A DNA stretch of 5,413 nucleotides from Bacteroidales bacterium (GTDB taxonomy: Bacteria; Bacteroidota; Bacteroidia; Bacteroidales; JAADGE01), in the NCBI GenBank assembly GCA_024762915.1, contig JANTGL010000200.1:1-5413 (forward strand), written 5' to 3'. The position numbers were made by a program, and so were the translations under genes. Shown piece after piece: positions 1 through 5,413 of the stretch; within the stretch, counting starts at the first letter, position 1; each line of letters starts with the position of its first letter. The notes below the pieces were generated by a model. The model saw nothing but the letters and a program-made list of their open reading frames with translations. It ran no database searches and was not told where the DNA came from.

Positions 1-157
1 TCAAGTCATCATCATAAATTGAAACATTTGTTCCCCCGAGAGCTGCAATTCGTGCCGAATTTGTTAAATTCAAAAAATCATAAACCCCTTTACCGCCAAT
101 CTGAGCGGAAAGAAAAAGGGGAAAAAATATCAAAATAATAAAAAATAGTTTTTTCAT
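1..157 (-). CDS. porQ: Type IX secretion system protein PorQ, N-terminal fragment (cut by window edge)
   Basis: Reading the minus strand from ATG at 157-155 gives 52 codons, open to the window edge. An in-frame TAA directly precedes the ATG (160-158), so this is the only upstream start. Residues 1-18 form a Sec signal peptide (MKK, a Phe/Ile/Leu-rich core, then LSA before Q19). The mature N-terminus continues with IGGKGVYDFLNLTNSARIAA and then LGGTNVSIYDDD, which I recognise from memory as the conserved start of PorQ: a G-G-x-x-V-Y-x-F-L-N-L block followed by A-A-L-G-G-x-N-x-S-x-Y-D-D-D. PorQ is an outer-membrane beta-barrel-type protein of the T9SS attachment complex, which also includes PorU, PorV and PorZ and anchors cargo at the cell surface. 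It is transcribed divergently from the peptidase gene at 448. Only about the first sixth of a usual-length protein is visible, so integrity cannot be judged. The alternative would be another member of the PorV/PorQ barrel family. Confidence 0.8.
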   Translation of the reverse strand, partial: MKKLFFIILIFFPLFLSAQIGGKGVYDFLNLTNSARIAALGGTNVSIYDDDL

Positions 158-183
158 TTATTATAAAATATGACTGTTTTTGA

Positions 184-344
184 AGTTGAGGTTGTCTGAA
201 AAGTTCGGTTAGTCATGCTGAACTTGTTTCAGCATCTTTATAAATCACTGAAATTTTGTTTGTTGAGATTCTGAACCCGAAGGCTCAACGAAGTTAAACG
301 AGTTCAGAATGACACCTCTGCTGACTTTTTAGACAGCCACAACT
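184..344. repeat. MITE-like repeat with imperfect terminal inverted repeats and two internal hairpins
   Basis: The ends at 184-204 and 324-344 are inverted repeats that match at 18 of 21 positions when one is reverse-complemented (core tctgaaaagt against tctaaaaagt). Inside are two hairpins. One has an 8-bp stem (atgctgaa 215-222, ttcagcat 228-235) with a 5-nt loop. The other has a perfect 9-bp stem (attctgaac 268-276, gttcagaat 302-310) with a 25-nt loop. No ORF lies inside, and I could not identify a convincing target-site duplication. From memory, sequences such as gtcatgctgaacttgtttca resemble dispersed intergenic repeats in Bacteroidota genomes, but copy number cannot be judged from one copy. 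It fills more than half of the 290-bp porQ-pepF gap. The rest of the gap is AT-rich and holds only the putative pepF promoter. Confidence 0.6.
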
Positions 345-412
345 ATATTTTAATTTTAAAACATTCAACTAATTCATGCAAATATAACTTTTTTTAATTC
401 CGACTTGTTCAT

Positions 413-420
413 TAGTTTTG
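413..420 (+). promoter_or_regulatory. Putative -7 box (TAnnTTTG) of the pepF promoter
   Basis: TAGTTTTG matches the Bacteroidota primary sigma factor -7 consensus TAnnTTTG exactly and lies 27 bp before the pepF start codon. Transcription would begin about 20 nt before the ATG. A good TTTG -33 box is not visible at the expected distance, where only a T-run (389-395) is found, so the call rests on the -7 box and its position. Confidence 0.4.
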
Positions 421-447
421 CAAAACCGGAATATTAAATTTTAAACG

Positions 448-2145
448 ATGAAAATTAAAAGAAATTTTATACCTCAGGATTTTATTCTGAAAAATAAAGC
501 AGATATTCTTCCTTTTTTGAAAGATTTAAAGGAAAGAGAAATAAATTCCGTTGAGGATTTGAAAAATTGGTGGGCTGATAAAAGCGAAGCGGAGGCGTTT
601 TTAGAAGAAGATATGGCTTGGCGATACATTAAAATGACTTGCAATACCGAAGATGAGAAATTAGCCGAAGATTTTAACTTTTTTGTGACAGAAATAGAAC
701 CTTTGGTATCGGAATATGCCGATATCTTTGACGAGAAACTGTTGGAATGTTCTTTTTTAAATGAGCTTGATAAAGAAACTTATGATATTGCCCTAAGAAA
801 AGTAAAACGTTCAAAAGAACTTTTCCGAAAAGAAAATATCCCTTTATTTTCCGAATTGCAACAAAAAGAACGTGAATTCGGAAGCATCTCCGGAGCCATG
901 ACCGTCACTTATAAAGGTGAAGAAATGACCTTGCAAAAAGCCGGGAATTTCTTAAAAGATACCGACAGAAGGGTGCGAAAAGAAATTTTTGAACTTATTC
1001 ACGAACGGAGAATTCAAGATGTTGAAAAACTTGATGCTTTACTTTCCTATTTAATTGAAAAGAGGCAAAAAGTTGCCGAAAATGCCGGATTTGATAATTA
1101 TCGGGATTATATGCATCAAGCTTTGAAACGTTTTGATTATTCGATTGACGATGTGATTTCCTTTCATAATTCAATTAAAGAAACCTTTTTACCTTTGGTG
1201 AACGACATTGATGAAAAGCGAAAACAAAAACTGGCTTTTGATACTTTAAAACCTTATGATACAGCTGTTGATCCGGATTTAAAACCTGCATTAAAACCGT
1301 TTAAAGACGGCAACGAATTAATTGACAAAGCCATTGAGGTATTTACAAAAGTGCGTCCGCAATACGGCGAATATCTGAAAATTATGAAAGAAAATTCGTA
1401 TTTGGATTTGAATTCGCGTAAAGGAAAAGCTCCGGGCGGATATAATTATCCGCTTTACGAAAGTAATATTCCTTTTATTTTTATGAATGCTACCGGCAAT
1501 CAGCGCGATTTGGAAACCATGATGCACGAAGGCGGGCATGCCGTTCATTCGTTTTTAAGCAGCAATTTGGAGTTGGTTGATTTTAAAGAGCTTCCTTCGG
1601 AAGTTGCCGAATTGGCATCGATGTCGATGGAATTAATTTCATCGGAATATTGGGATGTGTTTTATGATAATGAAGATGATTTAAAACGTGCAAAACGAAC
1701 ACATCTTGAAGGTGTGCTGAATGTTTTACCGTGGATTGCAACCGTTGATAAATTTCAGCAATTATTATATTTAGCTCCGCATCATACGGCAGAGGAACGA
1801 AAAGATATTTGGATGCAAGTTATAAATGAATTCGGCAGTTCGGTTGTTGATTGGTCGGCTTATGAAAGATATCGTTCGGTATTGTGGCAAAAACAAATGC
1901 ATATTTTTGAAGTACCGTTTTATTATATTGAATACGGAATTGCGCAACTCGGTGCGGTTGCGATTTGGCGAAATTTTAAAAATAATCCCGAAAAAGCTCT
2001 TGATGATTATGAAAATGCATTGAAACTCGGCTATTCAAAACCCATTCCCGAAATTTATAAAACAGCCGGTATTGAATTTAATTTCAGTAAGGAATATATT
2101 GCCGAATTAATGCGTTTTGTAAAACAAGAATTGGAAAAGTTGTAA
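448..2145 (+). CDS. pepF: M3-family zinc oligoendopeptidase (PepF type)
   Basis: This 565-residue protein is of normal length for the M3B oligoendopeptidase family. These enzymes cut short peptides internally, usually in the cytoplasm, as part of peptide turnover. The zinc signature HEGGH is at residues 360-364 (HExxH: His360 and His364 as ligands, Glu361 as catalytic base). The downstream DFKELPSE segment supplies the likely third ligand, Glu381, by comparison with the DFVExPS block of other M3 enzymes. A Tyr-rich segment PFYYIEYG (490-497) near the C-terminus corresponds to the region holding the transition-state tyrosine in M3 peptidases. The first 200 residues are charged and helical, as in the family's N-terminal lid domain. 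No signal peptide is seen. An in-frame TAA at 442-444 makes ATG448 the first possible start. The gene appears to be a single transcription unit, divergent from porQ and followed directly by a palindrome array. The family is clear; the exact substrate range is not. Confidence 0.93.
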   Translation: MKIKRNFIPQDFILKNKADILPFLKDLKEREINSVEDLKNWWADKSEAEAFLEEDMAWRYIKMTCNTEDEKLAEDFNFFVTEIEPLVSEYADIFDEKLLECSFLNELDKETYDIALRKVKRSKELFRKENIPLFSELQQKEREFGSISGAMTVTYKGEEMTLQKAGNFLKDTDRRVRKEIFELIHERRIQDVEKLDALLSYLIEKRQKVAENAGFDNYRDYMHQALKRFDYSIDDVISFHNSIKETFLPLVNDIDEKRKQKLAFDTLKPYDTAVDPDLKPALKPFKDGNELIDKAIEVFTKVRPQYGEYLKIMKENSYLDLNSRKGKAPGGYNYPLYESNIPFIFMNATGNQRDLETMMHEGGHAVHSFLSSNLELVDFKELPSEVAELASMSMELISSEYWDVFYDNEDDLKRAKRTHLEGVLNVLPWIATVDKFQQLLYLAPHHTAEERKDIWMQVINEFGSSVVDWSAYERYRSVLWQKQMHIFEVPFYYIEYGIAQLGAVAIWRNFKNNPEKALDDYENALKLGYSKPIPEIYKTAGIEFNFSKEYIAELMRFVKQELEKL

Positions 2146-2273
2146 GTCGCCTCTCCCGAGGCGACATCTTTACAAAAGGAAAGTCGGAAAATGATAGGTC
2201 GTCTCTTCAGAGGTGACAAATGTAGGTCGTCTTTTCCAAGGCGACAATTATAAGTCGTCTTTCTCAAGGCAAC
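2146..2273. repeat. Cluster of four 20-nt palindromic repeats after pepF
   Basis: Four related 20-nt units lie at 2146-2165, 2198-2217, 2226-2245 and 2254-2273. Copy 1 is gtcgcctctcccgaggcgac, a perfect 8-bp stem with a 4-nt loop, and begins at the base after the pepF stop codon. Copies 2 to 4 follow at an exact 28-nt period, each preceded by tagg or taag, with 8-nt AT-rich gaps. The innermost stem pair is C-G in copies 1 and 2 and T-A in copies 3 and 4, so pairing is kept. Copies 2 and 3 otherwise differ from copy 1 only by G-T wobbles within the stem, and copy 4 has one true mismatch. The longer gap between copies 1 and 2 may hold a decayed unit. Copy 1 could also act as a weak 3' end structure for pepF mRNA, but no good T-tract follows. 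The remaining stretch to porT (2274-2447) holds only promoter-like sequence. Confidence 0.75.
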
Positions 2274-2369
2274 ATATTTCCCGAAGAGAAATAAAAAAAA
2301 ATAATTCCCTTTTCTGATGTAAAAGTTAGCAATATAAATCTGCTGTCAATTAATCCGCAAATGCAAAAA

Positions 2370-2399
2370 TTTGTCAATAAATCTTTTTTATTAAATTTA
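2370..2399 (+). promoter_or_regulatory. Putative porT promoter (TTTG, 18 nt, TAAATTTA)
   Basis: A TTTG at 2370-2373 is followed after 18 nt by TAAATTTA at 2392-2399, which matches the Bacteroidota -7 consensus TAnnTTTG at all but the last base. Predicted transcription starts near 2405, leaving a leader of about 40 nt before ATG2448. The site lies inside the stretch that would be coding if the upstream ATG at 2361 were used, which argues for the downstream start. Confidence 0.45.
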
Positions 2400-2447
2400 C
2401 AATTTTTTAACAGATTTTCTGTTTATAGAATATTCACATCAAAACAC

Positions 2448-3176
2448 ATGAGAAGATTAGTTGCAACTTTATTTGTCGGTTTGTTTATTACAAGTGCTTT
2501 ATTCGCACAAAAATTCGATGATGTCCCGAATTTAAAAATGTATGACCACAAACGCTTTCATTTCGGTTTCACCGTCGGATTGAATACCTCTGATTTTTAC
2601 ATTCGTAATTCGGATAATTTTTTTGATACGGCACAAATTAAGCAAGTTTATAATATTGAAAACTATCAGCAACCCGGTTTTCATCTCGGACCGATTTCAA
2701 ATTTACGATTGGGAAAATATTTAGATTTGCGTTTGTTAATGAACTTGACATTTACCCAACGCGATATGCATTACCTTGTTTTGAAAGAAAATCAAGACGG
2801 AGAACAATATTTTGATACTCATGTGATGAAACTGTCATCGACTTTTTTGCAACTTCCTTTGCTGTTGAAATACAAGCAAGAGCGTATTAATAATTACCGT
2901 TTTTATGTCATCGGAGGTGTTGATCCTACATTGGATTTGGCTGCAAAGAAAAAAATTCCGGAAGAACAAATGCCGATGATACGTTTGGTACAGCCGGATG
3001 TATATGCTGAGATAGGTGCCGGAATTGATTTCTATTTACCGTATTTCAAATTCTCACCCGAACTGAAATTTGGTATCGGTTTTAATAATGTTGCCGTTGC
3101 TGATAATACGGAATATACCGGAGCCATGAAATATATGAAATCAAAAGTTTTTATGCTTTCCTTTCATTTTGAATAA
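2448..3176 (+). CDS. porT: Type IX secretion system outer-membrane protein PorT
   Basis: From ATG2448 the protein has 242 residues, normal for PorT. It starts with a clean signal peptide: MRR, hydrophobic residues 4-19, and a cleavage site ALFA before Q21. The mature part shows outer-membrane beta-barrel features with alternating aromatic strands. It also contains blocks I recognise from the PorT family: HFGFTVGLNTSDF, GFHLGPISNLRLGKYLDLR, LQLPLLLKYKQERINNYRFY, VIGG, GAGIDFYLPYFKFSPELKFG, and a C-terminal strand ending in FMLSFHFE with a terminal-Phe-type motif. PorT is required for T9SS function (protease secretion in Porphyromonas, gliding and secretion in Flavobacterium as SprT). An in-frame ATG at 2361 would add 29 residues and bury the signal peptide, so I reject it. 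The gene is preceded by its own promoter-like site, and its last codons supply the -33 box of the mntA promoter. The broader alternative name is PorT-family outer-membrane protein. Confidence 0.87.
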   Translation: MRRLVATLFVGLFITSALFAQKFDDVPNLKMYDHKRFHFGFTVGLNTSDFYIRNSDNFFDTAQIKQVYNIENYQQPGFHLGPISNLRLGKYLDLRLLMNLTFTQRDMHYLVLKENQDGEQYFDTHVMKLSSTFLQLPLLLKYKQERINNYRFYVIGGVDPTLDLAAKKKIPEEQMPMIRLVQPDVYAEIGAGIDFYLPYFKFSPELKFGIGFNNVAVADNTEYTGAMKYMKSKVFMLSFHFE

Positions 3177-3198
3177 TAAAATAATAATCGTAATTTTG
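3168..3198 (+). promoter_or_regulatory. Promoter of mntA-hepT, overlapping the end of porT; likely leaderless transcript
   Basis: TTTG at 3168-3171, within the last codons of porT, is separated by 19 nt from TAATTTTG at 3191-3198, an exact match to TAnnTTTG. The -7 box ends only 7 bp before ATG3206. With the usual -7 spacing, transcription would start at or within a few bases of the start codon, giving a leaderless or almost leaderless mRNA. This is the best two-box promoter match in the window. Confidence 0.55.
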
Positions 3199-3205
3199 AA
3201 TTTGT

Positions 3206-3502
3206 ATGAAGGAAAAGGAAAAAATATTACAAATTCTCAGTAAAAAAAAATCAATTTTGAGAAATTACGGTATAAAGCGTATCGGTCTTTTCGGGTCATA
3301 TTTAAAAAATGAACAAAATACTGAAAGTGATCTCGATATTTTAATTGATTTCTTTCCTGAAAAAGAAACTTTTGATAATTTTATGAAAATTTGTGAAATA
3401 TTAGAAGATACTTTTCCTGCTTATAAACTTGATATTGTAACAAAAAACGGCTTAAGCAAATACATAGGTTCGTATATATTAAAAGAAACAGAATATGCCT
3501 AA
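3206..3502 (+). CDS. mntA: MntA-type minimal nucleotidyltransferase antitoxin
   Basis: This 98-residue protein is a complete minimal nucleotidyltransferase. The catalytic signature GSx10DxD is intact: Gly30-Ser31, then Asp42 and Asp44 in SDLDILIDF, with the third catalytic Asp at residue 76 in YKLDIV. In characterised type VII toxin-antitoxin pairs, MntA uses ATP to add AMP groups to a tyrosine of the partner HepT and so blocks its RNase activity. The C-terminal YIGSYILKETEYA matches the usual end of these proteins. An in-frame TGA at 3197-3199 means ATG3206 is the only start. The stop overlaps the start of the HEPN gene by 8 bp (atgcctaa), which implies translational coupling, with the antitoxin made first. 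The gene sits 29 bp after porT but has its own promoter. Other readings, such as a DNA polymerase beta-like or kanamycin nucleotidyltransferase-like protein, describe the same fold; the HEPN partner settles the role. Confidence 0.9.
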   Translation: MKEKEKILQILSKKKSILRNYGIKRIGLFGSYLKNEQNTESDLDILIDFFPEKETFDNFMKICEILEDTFPAYKLDIVTKNGLSKYIGSYILKETEYA

Positions 3503-3839
3503 AAATTATATTGAATTTTTAAAACACATATCTGACGAATGTAAATATTTAATCGGAATTGTTTCTTCAGGAATAACAAAACACGATTTGCTTGAAGATG
3601 AAACCTTAAAAAGAGCTGTAGTCAGAAGTTTAGAAATAATAGGAGAGGCAACTAAGAAAATACCGGCTGATATCAAATACAATTGGGATAATATAAATTG
3701 GAAGAATATGGCAGGAATGAGAGATAAATTAATTCATGATTATTTCGGAATAAATTATTCCATAGTTTGGGATGTTATTAAAAATAAAATTCCTGAATTG
3801 TCTGATCAGATTGAAGAAGTTTTAAAAGAAAATCACTAA
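3495..3839 (+). CDS. hepT: HepT-like HEPN-domain RNase toxin (DUF86)
   Basis: This 114-residue, largely alpha-helical protein is the usual length of a DUF86/HepT HEPN protein. The catalytic motif Rx4HxY is intact at Arg76, His81 and Tyr83 (RDKLIHDY), preceded by the family's helix RAVVRSLEIIGEATKKIP (residues 40-57) and the W-x-x-M-A-G-M-R segment (69-76). HEPN toxins of this type cleave RNA as dimers through Arg and His, and the Tyr is the residue that MntA modifies with AMP in known pairs. Because both toxin and antitoxin motifs are complete, the module is probably functional. The ATG overlaps the last 8 bp of mntA, and an intrinsic terminator follows 18 bp after the stop. Both genes are low-GC and lysine-rich. 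The RNA target cannot be told from the sequence. Confidence 0.9.
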   Translation: MPKNYIEFLKHISDECKYLIGIVSSGITKHDLLEDETLKRAVVRSLEIIGEATKKIPADIKYNWDNINWKNMAGMRDKLIHDYFGINYSIVWDVIKNKIPELSDQIEEVLKENH

Positions 3840-3857
3840 AATATTAAAATTAACATA

Positions 3858-3894
3858 AAAAAACCTTCATTGTAATTAACTTTGAAGGTTTTTT
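3858..3894 (+). terminator. Intrinsic terminator after hepT
   Basis: A 12-bp perfect stem pairs 3858-3869 (aaaaaaccttca) with 3883-3894 (tgaaggtttttt) around a 13-nt loop. The core is CCTTCA/TGAAGG, with an A-run on the left and six Ts on the right, as in a Rho-independent terminator. The symmetry would let it work in both directions. It ends the mntA-hepT unit and separates it from the FAD gene 14 bp further on. Confidence 0.85.
3877..3884 (+). promoter_or_regulatory. Possible -7 box for the FAD dehydrogenase gene, inside the terminator loop
   Basis: TAACTTTG fits the TAnnTTTG consensus exactly. It spans the loop and first stem bases of the terminator hairpin and lies 24 bp before ATG3909, a normal promoter distance. 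No TTTG is found about 19 nt upstream, so the call is tentative. The gene has almost no other upstream room if it is transcribed on its own. Confidence 0.35.
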
Positions 3895-3908
3895 ATTGAA
3901 ACCTGAAT

Positions 3909-5413
3909 ATGCAAAAAATAATAAATTTATCATTATCTCCGAAAAGAGCTTCGGATGAGAAATATTACAAGCACGATGCAGCAGAATTTCTTCATATTGA
4001 CGAAGAAGAAATAACTTCTGTTGAGATTTTGAGAAAATCGATTGATGCACGTAAAAAATTCGTTAAAGTTAATTTGCAGTTGGAAGTTTGGTGGGGAGAG
4101 TCGCCTAAAAAAGAGCAATTTGAATTAAAATTGAATAATGTCTCCGGTAAACCTGAAATAATTGTCATAGGAGCCGGACCGGCAGGATTATTTGCCGCAT
4201 TAAGATTAATTGAAAAAGGGCTGAAGCCCTTGATTTTTGAAAGAGGCAAAGATGTAAAAGAACGCAAAAAAGATATTCAAAAGATAAATACGAATAAAGG
4301 ATTAGATTCAAATTCGAATTATTGTTTCGGTGAAGGCGGAGCAGGAACTTTTTCTGACGGGAAGTTATACACCCGTTCCAAAAAACGCGGTGACGTAAAA
4401 CGTATTCTGGATATTTTGCAGCTTCACGGTGCGCCGAAAGATATTTTGTCGGATGCACACCCGCATATCGGTACCAATAAATTACCCGGAATAATAGTTA
4501 AAATAAGAGAAACGATACAAAATGCCGGCGGAGAGATTTATTTTAATACGCGAATTGATGATTTTGTTATAGAAAATGATGAAATTTCAGGTATTATTAC
4601 ACAAACCGGTGAAAAAGTTTTCGGAAAAGCCGTGATTTTGGCAACCGGACATTCGGCAAGGGATATATATGAAATTTTACATGAAAAAAATATTCTTCTT
4701 GAAGAAAAGTCCTTTGCAATGGGCGTGCGTGTTGAACATCCGCAGGGGCTGATTGACAGCATTCAATACAGTTGTAAGGTTCGCAGCGATTATTTGCCTG
4801 CCGCGGCTTATAATTTGGTTTCGCAAGTGCAGGGCAGAGGCGTGTATTCGTTTTGTATGTGCCCCGGCGGATTTATTGTTCCGGCGGCAACGGCACTCGA
4901 CGAAATTGTTGTTAACGGGATGTCGCCTTCAATGCGAGATTCGAAATTTGCCAATTCCGGTATGGTCGTTGAAATTCGCACGGAAGATTTTCCCGAAAAA
5001 GAAAAATACGGAGTGCTTGCCGGATTAAAGTATCAACAAAATCTGGAGAAACTTGCGTTTCAAAACGGCGGCAGAGGATTGGTTGCACCGGCACAACGAT
5101 TAAATGATTTTGTTAACGGCAAAATTTCGGCGTCTTTGCCGGAAACATCGTATCATCCCGGGATTGTTTCATCACCTTTGCATTTTTGGTTACCCGAACA
5201 TATCGGAAAACGATTGCAGGAAGGTTTTAAAGTTTTCGGGAATAAAATGCGGGGATATATAACAAACGAAGCAGTTGTACTGGGTGTTGAAAGCCGAACA
5301 TCATCACCGTTACGAATTCCGAGAGATAAAGCCACTTTTCAACATCCGCAAATAAAAAATTTATATCCTTGCGGGGAAGGAGCCGGATATGCCGGAGGCA
5401 TTATTTCGGCTGC
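3909..5413 (+). CDS. FAD-dependent dehydrogenase of the COG2509 type, 3' end beyond the window
   Basis: The frame stays open from ATG3909 for 501 codons to the window edge with no stop or frameshift. An in-frame TGA at 3897-3899 fixes ATG3909 as the first start. Residues 1-80 match the family's N-terminal domain, with the hallmark KSIDARKK near residues 43-50. A Rossmann FAD-binding motif GAGPAG lies at 88-93, with the ribose-binding acidic residue Glu111 at the end of the second strand (LIFERG). Further family blocks are CFGEGGAGTFSDGKLYT, ILATGHSARD, FAMGVRVEHPQ, SFCMCPGGFIVPAAT, VVNGMS, APAQRLNDF and the C-terminal YPCGEGAGYAGGI that closes the FAD site. Length suggests only some 15-20 residues are missing. 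The family consists of soluble, uncharacterised NAD(P)/FAD oxidoreductases whose substrate is not established. The second half is visibly richer in G and C than the first. No functional link to the neighbouring toxin-antitoxin pair is evident. Confidence 0.87.
   Translation, partial: MQKIINLSLSPKRASDEKYYKHDAAEFLHIDEEEITSVEILRKSIDARKKFVKVNLQLEVWWGESPKKEQFELKLNNVSGKPEIIVIGAGPAGLFAALRLIEKGLKPLIFERGKDVKERKKDIQKINTNKGLDSNSNYCFGEGGAGTFSDGKLYTRSKKRGDVKRILDILQLHGAPKDILSDAHPHIGTNKLPGIIVKIRETIQNAGGEIYFNTRIDDFVIENDEISGIITQTGEKVFGKAVILATGHSARDIYEILHEKNILLEEKSFAMGVRVEHPQGLIDSIQYSCKVRSDYLPAAAYNLVSQVQGRGVYSFCMCPGGFIVPAATALDEIVVNGMSPSMRDSKFANSGMVVEIRTEDFPEKEKYGVLAGLKYQQNLEKLAFQNGGRGLVAPAQRLNDFVNGKISASLPETSYHPGIVSSPLHFWLPEHIGKRLQEGFKVFGNKMRGYITNEAVVLGVESRTSSPLRIPRDKATFQHPQIKNLYPCGEGAGYAGGIISA

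Noticed and set aside
158..183. Promoter for porQ on the minus strand
   Set aside because: The sequence is AT-rich, but the best match to TAnnTTTG has about two mismatches and no -33 box, too weak to annotate.
1318..1548. Minus-strand reading frame opposite pepF
   Set aside because: It lies wholly antisense to the catalytic region of a clearly conserved peptidase and resembles no family; it is a shadow frame.
2055..2267. Minus-strand reading frame across the pepF end and palindrome array
   Set aside because: Half of it is translated from the repeat units and the rest is antisense to pepF, with no recognisable protein.
2146..2273. CRISPR array
   Set aside because: The units are near-perfect palindromes of 20 nt with gaps of only 8 nt (and one of 32 nt), the repeats diverge from one another, and no cas gene is present.
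2274..2320. Terminator for pepF at the A-run around 2292-2300
   Set aside because: Only a 4-bp stem (tttc/gaaa) can be formed, and on the plus strand it is followed by A rather than T.
2361..2447. Coding sequence upstream of the porT signal peptide
   Set aside because: The 29 residues would place the signal peptide internally, and the region carries a -33/-7 promoter match instead.
3850..5335. Several minus-strand and one plus-strand reading frames across the FAD gene
   Set aside because: The continuous 501-codon COG2509 frame from 3909 explains the region; the others overlap it and show no domain features.

Overview
The window looks like chromosomal DNA of a Bacteroidota member (phylum-level call only). 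The DNA is AT-rich, gene starts lack clear Shine-Dalgarno sites and have A/T-rich leaders, and several upstream regions carry the Bacteroidota-type -7 box TAnnTTTG. Two genes, porQ and porT, belong to the type IX secretion system (T9SS), which is confined to this phylum and its close relatives.

Layout from left to right. Positions 1-157 (minus strand) hold the 5' end of porQ, cut by the window edge. Positions 158-447 are a divergent intergenic region occupied mostly by a MITE-like repeat of about 161 bp with imperfect terminal inverted repeats and two internal hairpins. Positions 448-2145 (plus) encode an M3-family zinc oligoendopeptidase (PepF type). Positions 2146-2273 hold a cluster of four 20-nt palindromes, the first starting directly after the pepF stop codon. 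Positions 2448-3176 (plus) encode PorT, with a promoter-like sequence just upstream. Positions 3206-3839 hold a two-gene MntA/HepT (MNT/HEPN) toxin-antitoxin operon with overlapping genes. A strong intrinsic terminator follows at 3858-3894. From 3909 to the right edge runs a COG2509-type FAD-dependent dehydrogenase, open at its 3' end and so missing its last residues.

How the genes relate. PorQ and PorT both serve T9SS: PorT is an outer-membrane protein needed for the system, and PorQ is part of the cell-surface attachment machinery. The peptidase and the FAD enzyme are probably cytoplasmic housekeeping proteins with no visible functional link to T9SS. The mntA-hepT pair looks like an accessory cassette with its own promoter, whose -33 box lies in the last codons of porT, and its own terminator. 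I see no wholly new multi-gene system. The most unusual features are non-coding: the palindrome array after pepF with stem-preserving substitutions, the MITE-like element between porQ and pepF, a probably leaderless mntA transcript, and a -7 box inside the loop of the hepT terminator.
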